DNA of 25,728 bases from a virus: IMG/VR virus record IMGVR_UViG_3300017752_000135, positions 1 to 25,728 of that record. One strand, given 5' to 3'. The translations under genes and the position numbers were made by a program. Below are positions 14,309 through 22,688 of this stretch, piece by piece (the first letter of the stretch is position 1; every line of letters starts with the position of its first letter). The notes beneath the pieces were generated by a model. That model made no database searches. It had not been told where the DNA came from and worked only from the letters and a program-made list of their open reading frames with translations.

Positions 14309-14480
14309 TTTTTTGAAGTGGTGTCGAATGCAAGTGCAATTCAATAGTATCAATAGCACCAGTGAGGCGTTGCACCTCACAAGTATCTTTTTCTCTTCTT
14401 GCGATTCTTAACTTTTTCTTAAGTACAACCTTCTGTTGTATCAAATCAAGAACCTCTTTAGATTTCAAATTCTTCGTCAT
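14304..14480 (-). CDS. Small charged protein, unknown function (58 aa)
   Basis: A short open frame in the 250-base gap after the helicase. The protein is Lys/Arg-rich and predicted to be one long amphipathic helix or coiled coil: EVLDLIQQKVVLKKKLRIAR, then DTCEVQRLTGAIDTIELHLH. The heptad-like spacing of Leu, Ile and Val argues against a chance frame. The ATG at 14480 has no strong Shine-Dalgarno. An ACTAAATA late-type box lies 21 bases upstream, just after the helicase stop. A G+C-rich hairpin (14362-14380) lies inside the gene. Function unknown. Confidence 0.55.
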   Translation of the reverse strand: MTKNLKSKEVLDLIQQKVVLKKKLRIARREKDTCEVQRLTGAIDTIELHLHSTPLQKT

Positions 14481-14501
14481 AATATTACCAACTTGTAATA
14501 C

Positions 14502-14509
14502 TATTTAGT
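14502..14509 (-). promoter_or_regulatory. Possible late-type promoter ACTAAATA
   Basis: CTAAATA-type box on the minus strand between the helicase stop and the 58-residue gene. The spacing to the ATG at 14480 is 21 bases, longer than for the other boxes, so support is weak. Confidence 0.35.
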
Positions 14510-14514
14510 TAATT

Positions 14515-15927
14515 TTACATCTTAAAGTCGCTAAATTTATCACTTCTTCCTCTATCTGCAACTGGAATTGAATCATCAAAATTAGAAGTTGCACTGTCTA
14601 CCAACTCTTCTTGCGCCTCTTGTTCACAATCATAGAGTTTCATACGACTTCTATCGACACCAATAACAAATCTTTTGAATACAGTTGGGTCATTGTATCT
14701 GTTTTTCAACTGTTTGACCACTAGTTGGTCTAGTTCATCTAACTCTTCTGAAGTTATCAAGGCAAACATAAAGTCGGCAGTAGCAGGCAATCCAAATGAT
14801 TCGGATGTATCTTCAAGACCAACATCAGTTGAACCAAATCCACTTCTTGTAGTTTGAGTTGCACTCATAATTGGTACATCATATTCAACTGCAAGACCAC
14901 GCATCTCTTCAGCAATACTCTTAACCAATGTGTAAGAGTTAGCACCAGCGCCTGGTTTGATTCGTAATGAACCACATATGTTTAGATAGTCAATATAGAT
15001 GACATCGGGTTTGAAGTCCTTTTTGAGTTCAAGTTCCTGTAACAAATGTCTGAAGTGACCAACGTGAGCAGCTGCAGTAGGATACTCCTTAATGAACACT
15101 CTACCTTTAGTCTTGTCCTTTAACTTGTCAATCTTCTTACCATACATTGACTTAGACATATCAGGCAGTTCTTTGATTGGTATATTCAAGATGTTTGCAT
15201 CTATCCTTTCTGCAATCCGTTCCTCTGCCATCTCCATAGTAATATACAAAACATTCTTACCCATGAGTAAGTGTGCAGAAGCCATATGACACATGAAAAG
15301 GGACTTACCTACGCCTGTTCCTGCTAAGCAGATGTTCAAGGTCTTATTAGGTAAGCCTCCCTTAGTAATCTTGTTGAAGTATTCTAAGTCAAATGGTATC
15401 TTTTCTTCTTCTGTTGTATAGAAATCGTGTCTACTTTCAGCATCTTCTAATACATTGTGACCCACGTTAGCATCAAATGTAACTGATAGTGCGTCTCTAA
15501 GAAGTTCGGGGATTTCACCAGTAGAACGTTGGGACTTTTTGTCCACGACTTCGATACTGTCCATAAGTGCAAGATAGATTGCTCTGTCTTGACACCATTT
15601 CTCAGTCTCACCCGTCAACCATTCTTCTGGCGTATCCTCTTCAAATGAAGTAAACCCACCTACAACCGATTTAGCTGAACCTAGAATGTTGTCTGATAGT
15701 TCATCATTCGCATCTAGGTCGATGAGAAGTGCTTCGGTTGTAGGGGGTGTACTAAACTTTAGAAAGTAGGTTTGTACCTGTTCAAATACAGTGCGTTCAT
15801 CCACCTCAGTGAAGTATTCACTTTTAATGTACGGAAGAACTTTTCTACTAAATGTTTCGTTATGAACTAGATTCTTCAGAATCGTCTGTTCCAGTCTCGC
15901 TGTTTTTTCCATACTTAAAATACTCAT
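14515..15927 (-). CDS. 41: Replicative DNA helicase, DnaB/T4 gp41-like
   Basis: Hexameric 5'-3' helicase of the replication fork (470 aa; T4 gp41 is 475). An N-terminal helical domain (about 1-150) precedes a RecA-fold ATPase domain. Walker A is AGTGVGKS at 202-209, followed by the DnaB-typical [16 protein letters not shown] segment. Walker B is [10 protein letters not shown], and a later block runs [10 protein letters not shown]. The C-terminus is acidic. The start at 15927 overlaps the end of uvsX by 68 bases; the Met at 15912 is an alternative. Expression is likely from the uvsX promoter by readthrough. It is expected to pair with the gp61-like primase encoded at the other end of the window. 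Confidence 0.93.
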   Translation of the reverse strand: MSILSMEKTARLEQTILKNLVHNETFSRKVLPYIKSEYFTEVDERTVFEQVQTYFLKFSTPPTTEALLIDLDANDELSDNILGSAKSVVGGFTSFEEDTPEEWLTGETEKWCQDRAIYLALMDSIEVVDKKSQRSTGEIPELLRDALSVTFDANVGHNVLEDAESRHDFYTTEEEKIPFDLEYFNKITKGGLPNKTLNICLAGTGVGKSLFMCHMASAHLLMGKNVLYITMEMAEERIAERIDANILNIPIKELPDMSKSMYGKKIDKLKDKTKGRVFIKEYPTAAAHVGHFRHLLQELELKKDFKPDVIYIDYLNICGSLRIKPGAGANSYTLVKSIAEEMRGLAVEYDVPIMSATQTTRSGFGSTDVGLEDTSESFGLPATADFMFALITSEELDELDQLVVKQLKNRYNDPTVFKRFVIGVDRSRMKLYDCEQEAQEELVDSATSNFDDSIPVADRGRSDKFSDFKM

Positions 15928-16915
15928 TAACTACTACTTCTAATTTCTCCATCACATCGGGTGTGAAGTATTTTTCGGGGTTGTTGTTGATTGTTTTACC
16001 AAACTCGGTTTTACCATTCGGTAGCAACACCCTTGTACTCTGCTTCTTGAATACATCAAAGGCAAGAGCAAGGTCTAACAAACCATAGTATCTATCAAGA
16101 CCTTTATCATATGTAAGTCTGACATCTACCATTCTGTTCTCCACAGTCAATCTTGATTTAGCATTCTTACAATGAATGATGTTACCAATGATTTCTGTGC
16201 CTTCCTTCTCTTTTCTTTTAGACAAGTAGATAATTGATGAAGCTGCATACTTGAGACCACTTCCACCACCCATTTCTTTTTGTGGGAACATGGAACCGAT
16301 AACGTCATAAGTGTGATTGGTTACAATCATTGGCACTTTTGCACGACCAAGTTTAAGAGTAAGAACTCTGAATGCACCCTTAGTAATTTGGGCACGTGTC
16401 ATATCCTTCGTCTCTTTTCCTTCTGCAGTATCTTCAATCTCTTTAGTAGTTGATAACATACCTAGAGAATCAAGTACGAACATCATAGGCGGACGTTCTG
16501 ACTCATCTGATTCTAGATACTTATCGAGTATATTAATAGATTGATTTCTGAATTCTTGAACCGTAACTACAGGCACAATAACAATACGATTGGAATCGAT
16601 TCCTCGTTCCTCAATCATGTCTCTTGTGATAGCAGATTCTGATTCAAAATATATCACAGCAGCTTCGGGGTGGTCTTCCAAGAATTGTTTGACCATACCT
16701 AATGCAAAGAAAGTCTTACCTGTGGCAGACTCACCCGCAATTGCAGTGATTTTGTTTTTTGGTAGTCCACCGTATAGTGAACCACTAAGTAATGCGTTAA
16801 AGATGTAACTGCCTGAATCAACAAACGAATCTACATCCCCAGCCGCAACGCCATCGGAAACAATACCAGCGTATTCGTTCCCAGTGGACTTGACTAAGTC
16901 TTTAATAAATGACAT
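15860..16915 (-). CDS. uvsX: Recombinase UvsX, RecA-like
   Basis: Strand-exchange ATPase for recombination-dependent replication and repair (351 aa; T4 UvsX is 391). Walker A is GESATGKT at 61-68; Walker B is [11 protein letters not shown]. An [20 protein letters not shown] segment marks the UvsX-type DNA-binding region. The C-terminus is acidic and Ser-rich (TDDSEESSS), as often in RecA proteins. GGAG nine bases upstream supports the ATG at 16915. Unlike the operon-leading genes here, it has a leader of about 20 bases after a TATAAT at 16941-16946. The helicase gene follows with a 68-base overlap. Confidence 0.94.
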   Translation of the reverse strand: MSFIKDLVKSTGNEYAGIVSDGVAAGDVDSFVDSGSYIFNALLSGSLYGGLPKNKITAIAGESATGKTFFALGMVKQFLEDHPEAAVIYFESESAITRDMIEERGIDSNRIVIVPVVTVQEFRNQSINILDKYLESDESERPPMMFVLDSLGMLSTTKEIEDTAEGKETKDMTRAQITKGAFRVLTLKLGRAKVPMIVTNHTYDVIGSMFPQKEMGGGSGLKYAASSIIYLSKRKEKEGTEIIGNIIHCKNAKSRLTVENRMVDVRLTYDKGLDRYYGLLDLALAFDVFKKQSTRVLLPNGKTEFGKTINNNPEKYFTPDVMEKLEVVVNEYFKYGKNSETGTDDSEESSS

Positions 16916-16940
16916 AACACTTCTCCATAATGTATAATCT

Positions 16941-16946
16941 ATTATA
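16941..16946 (-). promoter_or_regulatory. Probable -10 box of the uvsX promoter
   Basis: AGTATAATA on the minus strand, the same extended core seen before the primase and the DruA-like gene. A -35 box at 17 bases is poor (TTCCCC). The predicted start leaves a leader of about 20 bases containing the GGAG ribosome site of uvsX. Confidence 0.45.
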
Positions 16947-16977
16947 CTGTATCTAGTACAATAGGGGAAGAGGGTTT

Positions 16978-17151
16978 TTAGTCCTTTTTATTCCCATTTT
17001 TAAGCTTTGATTTCTCAGAGTCAAATTTAACGTGTTCTTCCATCATTGTTTTGATGGTATGTAATTCGGTCTCTATGTGCACAATGAATCCAAAAATAAT
17101 ACTGATTAAGATGATGTAAATAATATCCATCCACTCTATTCCTATTATCAT
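16978..17151 (-). CDS. Small single-span membrane protein (57 aa)
   Basis: A short gene in the gap between the nuclease and uvsX. One strong hydrophobic helix spans about residues 9-25 ([18 protein letters not shown]), followed by a charged cytoplasmic-type tail ([20 protein letters not shown]). Its ATG overlaps the nuclease stop as ATGA, typical of coupled phage genes. A second Met at residue 8 sits just before the membrane segment. No family recognised; a holin- or antiholin-like role, or membrane anchoring of a replication partner, are guesses. Confidence 0.65.
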   Translation of the reverse strand: MIIGIEWMDIIYIILISIIFGFIVHIETELHTIKTMMEEHVKFDSEKSKLKNGNKKD

Positions 17152-17612
17152 GATTCTATGCCAGCCTTTTCGTAACTCATATCAACTACTTTAGAATCGA
17201 TTAATTTTTTCCTGTTCAACATGTGGTGTGCTTTGGTTTCTTCTTTAGACCCACCATAATATGGTACTGCGTGTCCTTCTTCAACTAACACATCTGTGAC
17301 AAGTTTAGTAACTCCATTCATTTCAACTTCAAAGTCTCCTAAGATTCTTCCAAATTTACCTTTCATGTCCTCACCGTTTCTATTAATCTGTGTCTTCAAT
17401 ACGGTAGTTTTACCTAGTATTTCTTTCAATCGCTTCTTAGATGCTAAACCAAATTTCTTTTCAACCTTATCTCTTGTTCGGCTTTCGGGGGTATCAATAC
17501 CCATTATTCTAACTCTTTCGTCAGATAAAATGATTCCGAAACCAAGGTCAATGTCCACATCTACTGTGTCACCGTCAACTATTTTTCTTATTTTTGCTCG
17601 GTATTCATACAT
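17148..17612 (-). CDS. Thermonuclease (SNase)-like nuclease
   Basis: Predicted calcium-dependent nuclease of the staphylococcal nuclease family (154 aa from the ATG at 17612; 157 from 17621). The active-site set is present and almost identically numbered to SNase: DGDTVDVDID (D20 region), R35, D40, E43 in RVRIMGIDTPE, and R89 in KFGRILGDF. No signal peptide, so it acts inside the cell, possibly on host DNA or in DNA repair; its position between polymerase and uvsX suggests a role in DNA metabolism. A CATAAATA box at 17621-17628 overlaps the upstream ATG, so a transcript from it would begin near 17614. That favours the 17612 start (MYEYRAKIRKIVDG) and a leader of only a few bases. Confidence 0.87.
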   Translation of the reverse strand: MYEYRAKIRKIVDGDTVDVDIDLGFGIILSDERVRIMGIDTPESRTRDKVEKKFGLASKKRLKEILGKTTVLKTQINRNGEDMKGKFGRILGDFEVEMNGVTKLVTDVLVEEGHAVPYYGGSKEETKAHHMLNRKKLIDSKVVDMSYEKAGIES

Positions 17613-17620
17613 AACAGGCA

Positions 17621-17628
17621 TATTTATG
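17621..17628 (-). promoter_or_regulatory. T4-late-like promoter CATAAATA
   Basis: Late-type box on the minus strand in the 23-base gap between gp43 and the nuclease gene. Its last base is the A of a possible ATG at 17621, so transcripts would begin inside that codon's reading frame. This supports the next Met at 17612. Confidence 0.5.
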
Positions 17629-17643
17629 CCCTAGGTGTTTTTA

Positions 17644-20145
17644 TTACGAGAAAAACGAATCCAAAGATGCAACGGGTTCGGGATTCCAACCAATCAGTCC
17701 AATAACTGCTTTCAATGGTTCAACGAATGCTTTGTCGAACTGCATGTCATGGTCAATGAATCTGTGTAAATCAAACTCTTTTGGCAATCCACCAGTGAAC
17801 GATATGACATTTTCATTGATAGGGTTCGGTGTAGTCAAGTATGAGAAATGTAGTTGGTTTCCATCTTTGATTACCTCGTACCGCATGTCAAGATTTTTCT
17901 CTTTGAGTAAGTGATTGTAAAGCAAAGCACCTCTTACGTGTATGGGTGTTCCTTTAGAGTAAATCATAGACCTATCAGAGTATTGCTTAAGACCCCTACA
18001 TCCTCTAGGAAATGCAACGTCTTCAGGCGGCAACGTCCTAAAGTCTCTACGGGCAGTCTCAACAAATTCCCATAAGTCCTGTTCCGTCCCGTTCATGACA
18101 ACCTTAAATGCGTCTGTAAGTTTACCTCTGACCCACTGTGGTGTACTAGACTTAGCAGTCTCAATACCCATCATCTTGAGTTTAGGTTCTTTCAGTCTAA
18201 CACCTTCGTTGTCGTGAACGTTTAGGATGTATCGTTTCTTTGCAGTCCAAATACCACGGTCAGCGATTACTTCTCGACCCATTTCCATTTTCTGTTGAAA
18301 TGCGTTAGTATCCTTTGCAAGTTGTTCATATCCTTCAGCAAGTACAGGTTCAATCTTGTCCTGTGCTATAGTATTAATAAACTCTACAATTTTTTCTTTC
18401 GGTGTATCTTCGGGGAATACTTGTCTGACCAAATCATCTAAAGTAATGTACAACGAATCAGTATCAATAGCAATCACATAGTCCTTGTCTTCTGTTTTAA
18501 GAACATTGTTTAACCACTGGTTGATTGTCTTCTCACCCCACTTGATAATCAACTGACCGCTTGTGGTGATTGCCTCTGCAAGGTCAACATCAAAGAATGC
18601 GAACCATTGATTAGCAAGAGCACCATAAGCGGAGTTGAGTGCAATCTTACGAACCTGTTGGTTATTGTATGCACGCTTGATTTTTGTTTCTAAAACTGTA
18701 CGTTGTTTCTTATCTGAAACACTTTCCAGTTCAATTTGATATCCAATCATTTTCTTCTTCCATAACTTACGTTCATCATAGAACTGTTGCATAAGTTCGG
18801 GAAGGAAACCTTGTTTATCTCTTTTGAATTGTGCACCGTTAGGTGTTACAGCATAGTCACCATCAACAACTTGTGTACCGTCCAGTAACTTCTGCACAGA
18901 AGTATCAACCTTACCACGAATCATTTTCTCAGGCGATATGTTGTACTGCATAATAATATGCGGATACAATGAGTTCAAGTCGAAACTTACAACCCAATCA
19001 TGACCACCAACCAATGGTTCTTTTACGTAAGCACCCTCAATCTTATTGGTCTTTTCTTGACCACGTAATTTTTGTGGGGGTGTCTGAATACCCTGTTCCT
19101 TGAGGAAGTTGTAAATAATGGTTTCCCAATACTTAACCATACCAAATGTATCTGCATAATTACACTTAGCAGTATACGCCATTGATTGAATCAACTCAAT
19201 GAAACCAAGTTTGTCTTCCAGTTCTTCAATCAATTCTACGTCACGTACATTGTATTCTAAGAACAATGGGTAGTTAGTTCTATACAATGTATGGAGTGAA
19301 CCATACTCTGTGTAGTCCAGTTTACCTTTACCTAGTTCAACGTGAGCAATGTGGTCTAGTTTGTAACTTTCCTGTTTAGTAAATGTATTCTTACGATACA
19401 GTTCTAGATAATCTAGGACATTTACACCATATAACGTGAACACTTGATTCTTCTGATAACCATATTGGGTGAACTCTCTTACGTCAGACATTCTCCAAGG
19501 CGACAGTTTTTTGTGGTATCCATCACCAAATAGTCTATCAAGTCTGTTACAAATATATGTTATATCAAATGAGTTTACATTCCACCCTGTGATAATATCA
19601 AATGACTGCTTGTCCCAATACTTAACGAACTCTTCCATTAGGAATGCTTCGTCAGCACATTCAACATAGTCAACGTTATCGGGTGCAGTGTCCCAAGGGC
19701 CAATACCAAATGTTACTGAGTTTTTACCGAAAGGTTTGATTGTGATTGCGTTGACCTTTTCCTTCGCCTCCATCGGGTCGGGAAATCCATCCTCACACTC
19801 ACACTCAATATCAAGTGAAGCACAACGAATTAACTTTGTGTTGGGTTCTATTGTTCCGTGAAATTTATCAGCGATGTATGTGTATACGTAACGGTCATAT
19901 CCGTGGATATCAAACCCCTCTACGTGTGCATACTGTTCTCTGAATTTACGAGCACCACCCATAGAGTTTAGATTGACAACCTCAAGTGGTTGACCATCCA
20001 GTGACCTATAGGCAGTTTGACCCTTCTTTGATTTGACGTAATGGTTAGGACGATAGGAAACTTGAAGTTTGACCTTCTTGTTACCTTGATATCCTGTTAC
20101 CAGTATCTTGTCACGTGTTCTTGCTACATTAGTGTAAAAATCCAT
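17644..20145 (-). CDS. 43: DNA polymerase, family B, T4 gp43-like
   Basis: Replicative polymerase with 3'-5' proofreading (833 aa; T4 gp43 is 898). Exo I is SLDIECE (D112, E114), Exo II GWNVNSFDITYICNRL, Exo III region YNVRDVELIEELE. Polymerase motif A is SFDLNSLYPHIIMQYNISP, motif B KIALNSAYGALANQ, and motif C AIDTDSLYIT with the two catalytic Asp. The KKRYILNVHD segment is typical of phage gp43. All key residues are present, so it should be active. The gene stands alone behind its own promoter (20152-20180), whose -10 box ends six bases from the ATG, with no Shine-Dalgarno. Confidence 0.96.
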   Translation of the reverse strand: MDFYTNVARTRDKILVTGYQGNKKVKLQVSYRPNHYVKSKKGQTAYRSLDGQPLEVVNLNSMGGARKFREQYAHVEGFDIHGYDRYVYTYIADKFHGTIEPNTKLIRCASLDIECECEDGFPDPMEAKEKVNAITIKPFGKNSVTFGIGPWDTAPDNVDYVECADEAFLMEEFVKYWDKQSFDIITGWNVNSFDITYICNRLDRLFGDGYHKKLSPWRMSDVREFTQYGYQKNQVFTLYGVNVLDYLELYRKNTFTKQESYKLDHIAHVELGKGKLDYTEYGSLHTLYRTNYPLFLEYNVRDVELIEELEDKLGFIELIQSMAYTAKCNYADTFGMVKYWETIIYNFLKEQGIQTPPQKLRGQEKTNKIEGAYVKEPLVGGHDWVVSFDLNSLYPHIIMQYNISPEKMIRGKVDTSVQKLLDGTQVVDGDYAVTPNGAQFKRDKQGFLPELMQQFYDERKLWKKKMIGYQIELESVSDKKQRTVLETKIKRAYNNQQVRKIALNSAYGALANQWFAFFDVDLAEAITTSGQLIIKWGEKTINQWLNNVLKTEDKDYVIAIDTDSLYITLDDLVRQVFPEDTPKEKIVEFINTIAQDKIEPVLAEGYEQLAKDTNAFQQKMEMGREVIADRGIWTAKKRYILNVHDNEGVRLKEPKLKMMGIETAKSSTPQWVRGKLTDAFKVVMNGTEQDLWEFVETARRDFRTLPPEDVAFPRGCRGLKQYSDRSMIYSKGTPIHVRGALLYNHLLKEKNLDMRYEVIKDGNQLHFSYLTTPNPINENVISFTGGLPKEFDLHRFIDHDMQFDKAFVEPLKAVIGLIGWNPEPVASLDSFFS

Positions 20146-20151
20146 ACTGTA

Positions 20152-20180
20152 AGTATACTACAGTAGTGACTATTCTGCAA
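20152..20180 (-). promoter_or_regulatory. sigma70-like promoter for gp43
   Basis: Minus strand: TTGCAG (20175-20180), 17-base spacer, TATACT (20152-20157), six bases to the ATG at 20145. It overlaps the end of the upstream 73-residue gene. The predicted transcript starts at the start codon. Confidence 0.65.
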
Positions 20181-20391
20181 GTGTCTTTCTTGCGGGAAAC
20201 AACAATTCTCTGACAGTGTTTAGTTTATCTTTTGCTTCTGCAAGCTTTTCAACTTCTGTTTCTAAAGCTTGAACGATATCGGGATGTTCACCAATCCCTG
20301 TTGGATTTGATTGGTATACCATAGCATTTGCAGTGTGAACTGCAACATCACCCTCTAGTTTCTTTTCCAAGGCCCTTAATAAATCTGCCAT
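20170..20391 (-). CDS. Small coiled-coil protein, conserved in T4-like phages (73 aa)
   Basis: Function unknown. Two helices flank a loop (NPTGIGEHPDIV) that I recall as conserved in short proteins of T4-like marine phages. The C-terminal helix is amphipathic (ALETEVEKLAEAKDKLNTVR). The ATG at 20391 overlaps the lysozyme stop (TAATG), so translation is probably coupled. It is the last gene of its operon and its end overlaps the gp43 promoter. Confidence 0.75.
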   Translation of the reverse strand: MADLLRALEKKLEGDVAVHTANAMVYQSNPTGIGEHPDIVQALETEVEKLAEAKDKLNTVRELLFPARKTLAE

Positions 20392-20846
20392 TATACTGCT
20401 CTTACCATTTCTTGTAGTTCAACTGAACGTCTTCCTACTTGTTTAAACCAACGTGAATCTTCCATTTCAACTGCGACTTTTTCCCAGTCTTCAGATACAA
20501 CACCTTTCCACATGTTATTGAATTTGCCGAATCTAGATGCACCCAAATTAAATGTCATGTTGATTAACACGTGTTGGATATCTTCAGGCAAACTGTAGAA
20601 GTCTGACCCACCTTTCGATTCAAATACATGAATAGTTTCTTCGACATGCTTGTCAAAGTCTGCTTCGTAATATGCATCAACTACTTCTTGACTTACTGGA
20701 GTTCCAGCAGGTTGTCCGTGTTCCGCATCACCTTCTTTGATTAAGTGACCAACACCTAAAGTTAGGTATCCAAGTGAATCTGCATATACTTCTAGCACTT
20801 CACCTTCGTGTCTTTTAATCTGTTCCTTTAAGATTTCTCTGTTCAT
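20391..20846 (-). CDS. e: Endolysin, T4-type lysozyme (GH24)
   Basis: Muramidase that cuts peptidoglycan (151 aa; T4 lysozyme is 164). The catalytic triad is visible with a constant offset of three from T4: E14 in HEGE, D23 in YADSLGYLTLGVGH, and T29. A C-terminal helical half ends WFKQVGRRSVELQEMV. No signal peptide or anchor helix is present, so release probably needs a holin that I did not find in the window. I chose the Met at 20846 because GAGG lies seven bases upstream and it aligns with T4; a longer frame to 20867 adds RKARKK before it. The start lies inside the end of the upstream gene. Confidence 0.93.
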   Translation of the reverse strand: MNREILKEQIKRHEGEVLEVYADSLGYLTLGVGHLIKEGDAEHGQPAGTPVSQEVVDAYYEADFDKHVEETIHVFESKGGSDFYSLPEDIQHVLINMTFNLGASRFGKFNNMWKGVVSEDWEKVAVEMEDSRWFKQVGRRSVELQEMVRAV

Positions 20847-21129
20847 TTTTTTCCTCGCTTTTCGCAACTTGTTCCTCTAGGAGTTCCACTAGGATATCTC
20901 CCATGAAGTTATTTAGGTCTTCATTTTGTTCTACTTCTTCAACCGTCATTCCTTCGGGCACTCTTCTAATAGTTCTTTGGAAATTGAGTTCGGGTTTACC
21001 ATCTACAAACTCAACAGAACCAAACTGCCAAACTACACCAGTGAATTCACCTTTAATAATTTCGATAGCATAGTGCTCATCGTCCTTTTGATTAGGGTTT
21101 TCTACAATCCTACAAAATGATTCAAACAT
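20815..21129 (-). CDS. Conserved T4-like phage protein, unknown function (104 aa)
   Basis: Not recognised functionally, though similar to short proteins I recall in T4-like phages. The centre is beta-rich (HYAIEIIKGEFTGVVWQFGS; KPELNFQRTIRRVPEGM). The C-terminus is an acidic helix (NNFMGDILVELLEEQ) ending in a charged tail. ATG at 21129 is used here; a TTG at 21135 overlaps the SDR stop (TTGA) and has GGGGG eight bases upstream, so a two-residue longer protein is quite possible. It overlaps the lysozyme start. Confidence 0.75.
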   Translation of the reverse strand: MFESFCRIVENPNQKDDEHYAIEIIKGEFTGVVWQFGSVEFVDGKPELNFQRTIRRVPEGMTVEEVEQNEDLNNFMGDILVELLEEQVAKSEEKNEQRNLKGTD

Positions 21130-21131
21130 AC

Positions 21132-21698
21132 TCAATGTGTTGTCCCCCTCTGAAACTCTTTTAACTGTTGTGACTCTCTATAGTTATGATGTGCCTGAAC
21201 CGTCATCTCTGCTACTTCAAGTTCGGGATAACTTGTGACCAAACTGTAAACCAAACCAGCAACATCATTTTTAGATACACTTGGCATTGGTGAGTTTAAT
21301 AGTCCTAAACATAACGTAGTCATCTTGTATCGTTTTTCTGAATTGTATTGATAGTTATTTGCAAGATGGTTCAAGGATGCTTTGGCAGCTGCGTAAAGAT
21401 AACCCTTAGATATGTTTGGTTGAGCTGCACGTGATGAAAAATTGATAATGAATTTACTATCATCATCTACCCATGCGTTATGGGCTATTTCTAAAATCTT
21501 TGTTTGTTCAAAATCATCATGAGCAAAGTTAATTAATACATCAACATTTTCCCACCCCCACCAAAGGTCACCATTCATAGTTATATCTTCTATACGTGGT
21601 GTAAACACTTCTATGGTTTCACCTCTGTATGGAGTTGCTTCCAATGTATCGATGATGGTTTTCGCTAAACCACTAGTTCCTGTTATTGCTACTTTCAT
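21132..21698 (-). CDS. SDR-like NAD(P)-dependent oxidoreductase/epimerase (188 aa)
   Basis: Predicted Rossmann-fold short-chain dehydrogenase or epimerase. The dinucleotide motif is GTSGLAK at 7-13 (a variant of TGxxGxxG), a central strand reads DVLINFAHDD, the catalytic Ser is in INFSSRAAQ (88-89), and the YAAAK motif is at 102-106 (YxxxK). It is shorter than typical SDRs (about 250 aa), missing much of the substrate-binding C-terminus, so the substrate cannot be told. It overlaps the radical SAM gene by 26 bases, implying the two act in one pathway. No Shine-Dalgarno is seen at its ATG, consistent with coupling. Confidence 0.8.
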   Translation of the reverse strand: MKVAITGTSGLAKTIIDTLEATPYRGETIEVFTPRIEDITMNGDLWWGWENVDVLINFAHDDFEQTKILEIAHNAWVDDDSKFIINFSSRAAQPNISKGYLYAAAKASLNHLANNYQYNSEKRYKMTTLCLGLLNSPMPSVSKNDVAGLVYSLVTSYPELEVAEMTVQAHHNYRESQQLKEFQRGTTH

Positions 21699-22602
21699 AA
21701 TATTTTGTTACCAAATCAAATGATGGTTTCCCAAACAGCGAACCATCTACACTGCACTTGTTACAAGGCGAATGACTTCTATCACCCTTCATTAATCTTT
21801 TACGAATCTTTGTCATAGGTTTACTGAACCACACATCATGTAATGACATGGTCAATAGATTACCTACAACATGTTCTCTGCCCCAATCATTGGAACAGAA
21901 TAAAACATCACCATTCCAATCAACAAACATTTTATAAAAAGGATAATGACACGGTTTACCTTTAAGCGTTTCAATTGCAGTCTCCTCTACTCCTACCCAA
22001 TCCATTACTCCACTACGGTTATTAAGAATCAAACCATGTTTCTCAAAGTCTCCCCAATGCATTCTAAACTTATATTGTTCTTCTCTAATTCGTGCTTCTG
22101 CTAACATCTCATCAAAGTGTTGCATTTGTTCTATGCCATCATATAGATTGATGTAGAGTAAAACTAGCCCACTTTTAAATAGATTAGTTACATAGTCTAC
22201 ATCTAGTTTGTCACCGTTAGTGTTACACTCTATAGTTGCATGTGGTAATTCAAATCTAAACTCTTTTATAATTTCGGGGAACCAAGGATTAAGTAAGTTT
22301 TCTCCAAATCCACTAAATGATATCTTACCGTTAAATCCATTAGCACCCAATTCTTCCGCAATGGTTTGAGCACCTTTAACTGTGAGGTGTAAGTTTCTAT
22401 TGGGAAATATTTTTGGGTCGTGTCTTGGACAGAATTCACAAGTTCTATTACATAACTCAGTGGTATTAATTTCTACTGTTAGAATAGAATCAAGAGGTCT
22501 GAGATTTTTAGCTTGTTTGTCCCAATGTTTCTTTTCCTGTTCTCTTCGATGTTCAAGGAAGTCGTATTGGTCAACTGCTGTAATTGGTATATTTTTACTC
22601 AT
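21673..22602 (-). CDS. Radical SAM enzyme with SPASM-like C-terminus (309 aa)
   Basis: Predicted radical SAM enzyme. The 4Fe-4S motif CNRTCEFC (C51, C55, C58; CxxxCxxC) is followed by GGE-type and strand motifs (ISFSGFGENLL, then ATIECNTNGD). The C-terminal region has Cys residues at FYKMFVDWNGDVLFCSND and SPCNKC, as in SPASM/twitch auxiliary-cluster domains of peptide or sugar modifying enzymes. The substrate is unknown. Its ATG lies just seven bases after the encoded CCA end of tRNA-Gly, with no Shine-Dalgarno, so translation probably depends on a short U-rich leader left by tRNA processing. The SDR gene follows with overlap. Confidence 0.85.
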   Translation of the reverse strand: MSKNIPITAVDQYDFLEHRREQEKKHWDKQAKNLRPLDSILTVEINTTELCNRTCEFCPRHDPKIFPNRNLHLTVKGAQTIAEELGANGFNGKISFSGFGENLLNPWFPEIIKEFRFELPHATIECNTNGDKLDVDYVTNLFKSGLVLLYINLYDGIEQMQHFDEMLAEARIREEQYKFRMHWGDFEKHGLILNNRSGVMDWVGVEETAIETLKGKPCHYPFYKMFVDWNGDVLFCSNDWGREHVVGNLLTMSLHDVWFSKPMTKIRKRLMKGDRSHSPCNKCSVDGSLFGKPSFDLVTKYYESSNNRN

Positions 22603-22609
22603 AAAAAAC

Positions 22610-22683
22610 TGGAGCGGGTGGGAAGAATCGAACTCCCGTCAAAAGGTTGGAAACCTCTTGTAATGCCACTATACGACACCCGC
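22610..22683 (-). tRNA. tRNA-Gly (anticodon UCC)
   Basis: A full cloverleaf of 74 bases including an encoded CCA (22610-22612). The acceptor stem GCGGGTG pairs perfectly with CACCCGC; D arm TCGTATAGTGG; anticodon stem AGAGG/CCTTT around a seven-base loop TTTCCAA (anticodon TCC); T arm GGGAG-TTCGATT-CTTCC. The 5' half is close to E. coli tRNA-Gly(UCC) as I recall it. It is embedded in an operon between the DruA-like gene (stop five bases upstream) and the radical SAM gene (ATG seven bases downstream). Confidence 0.93.
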
Positions 22684-22688
22684 TTAAC

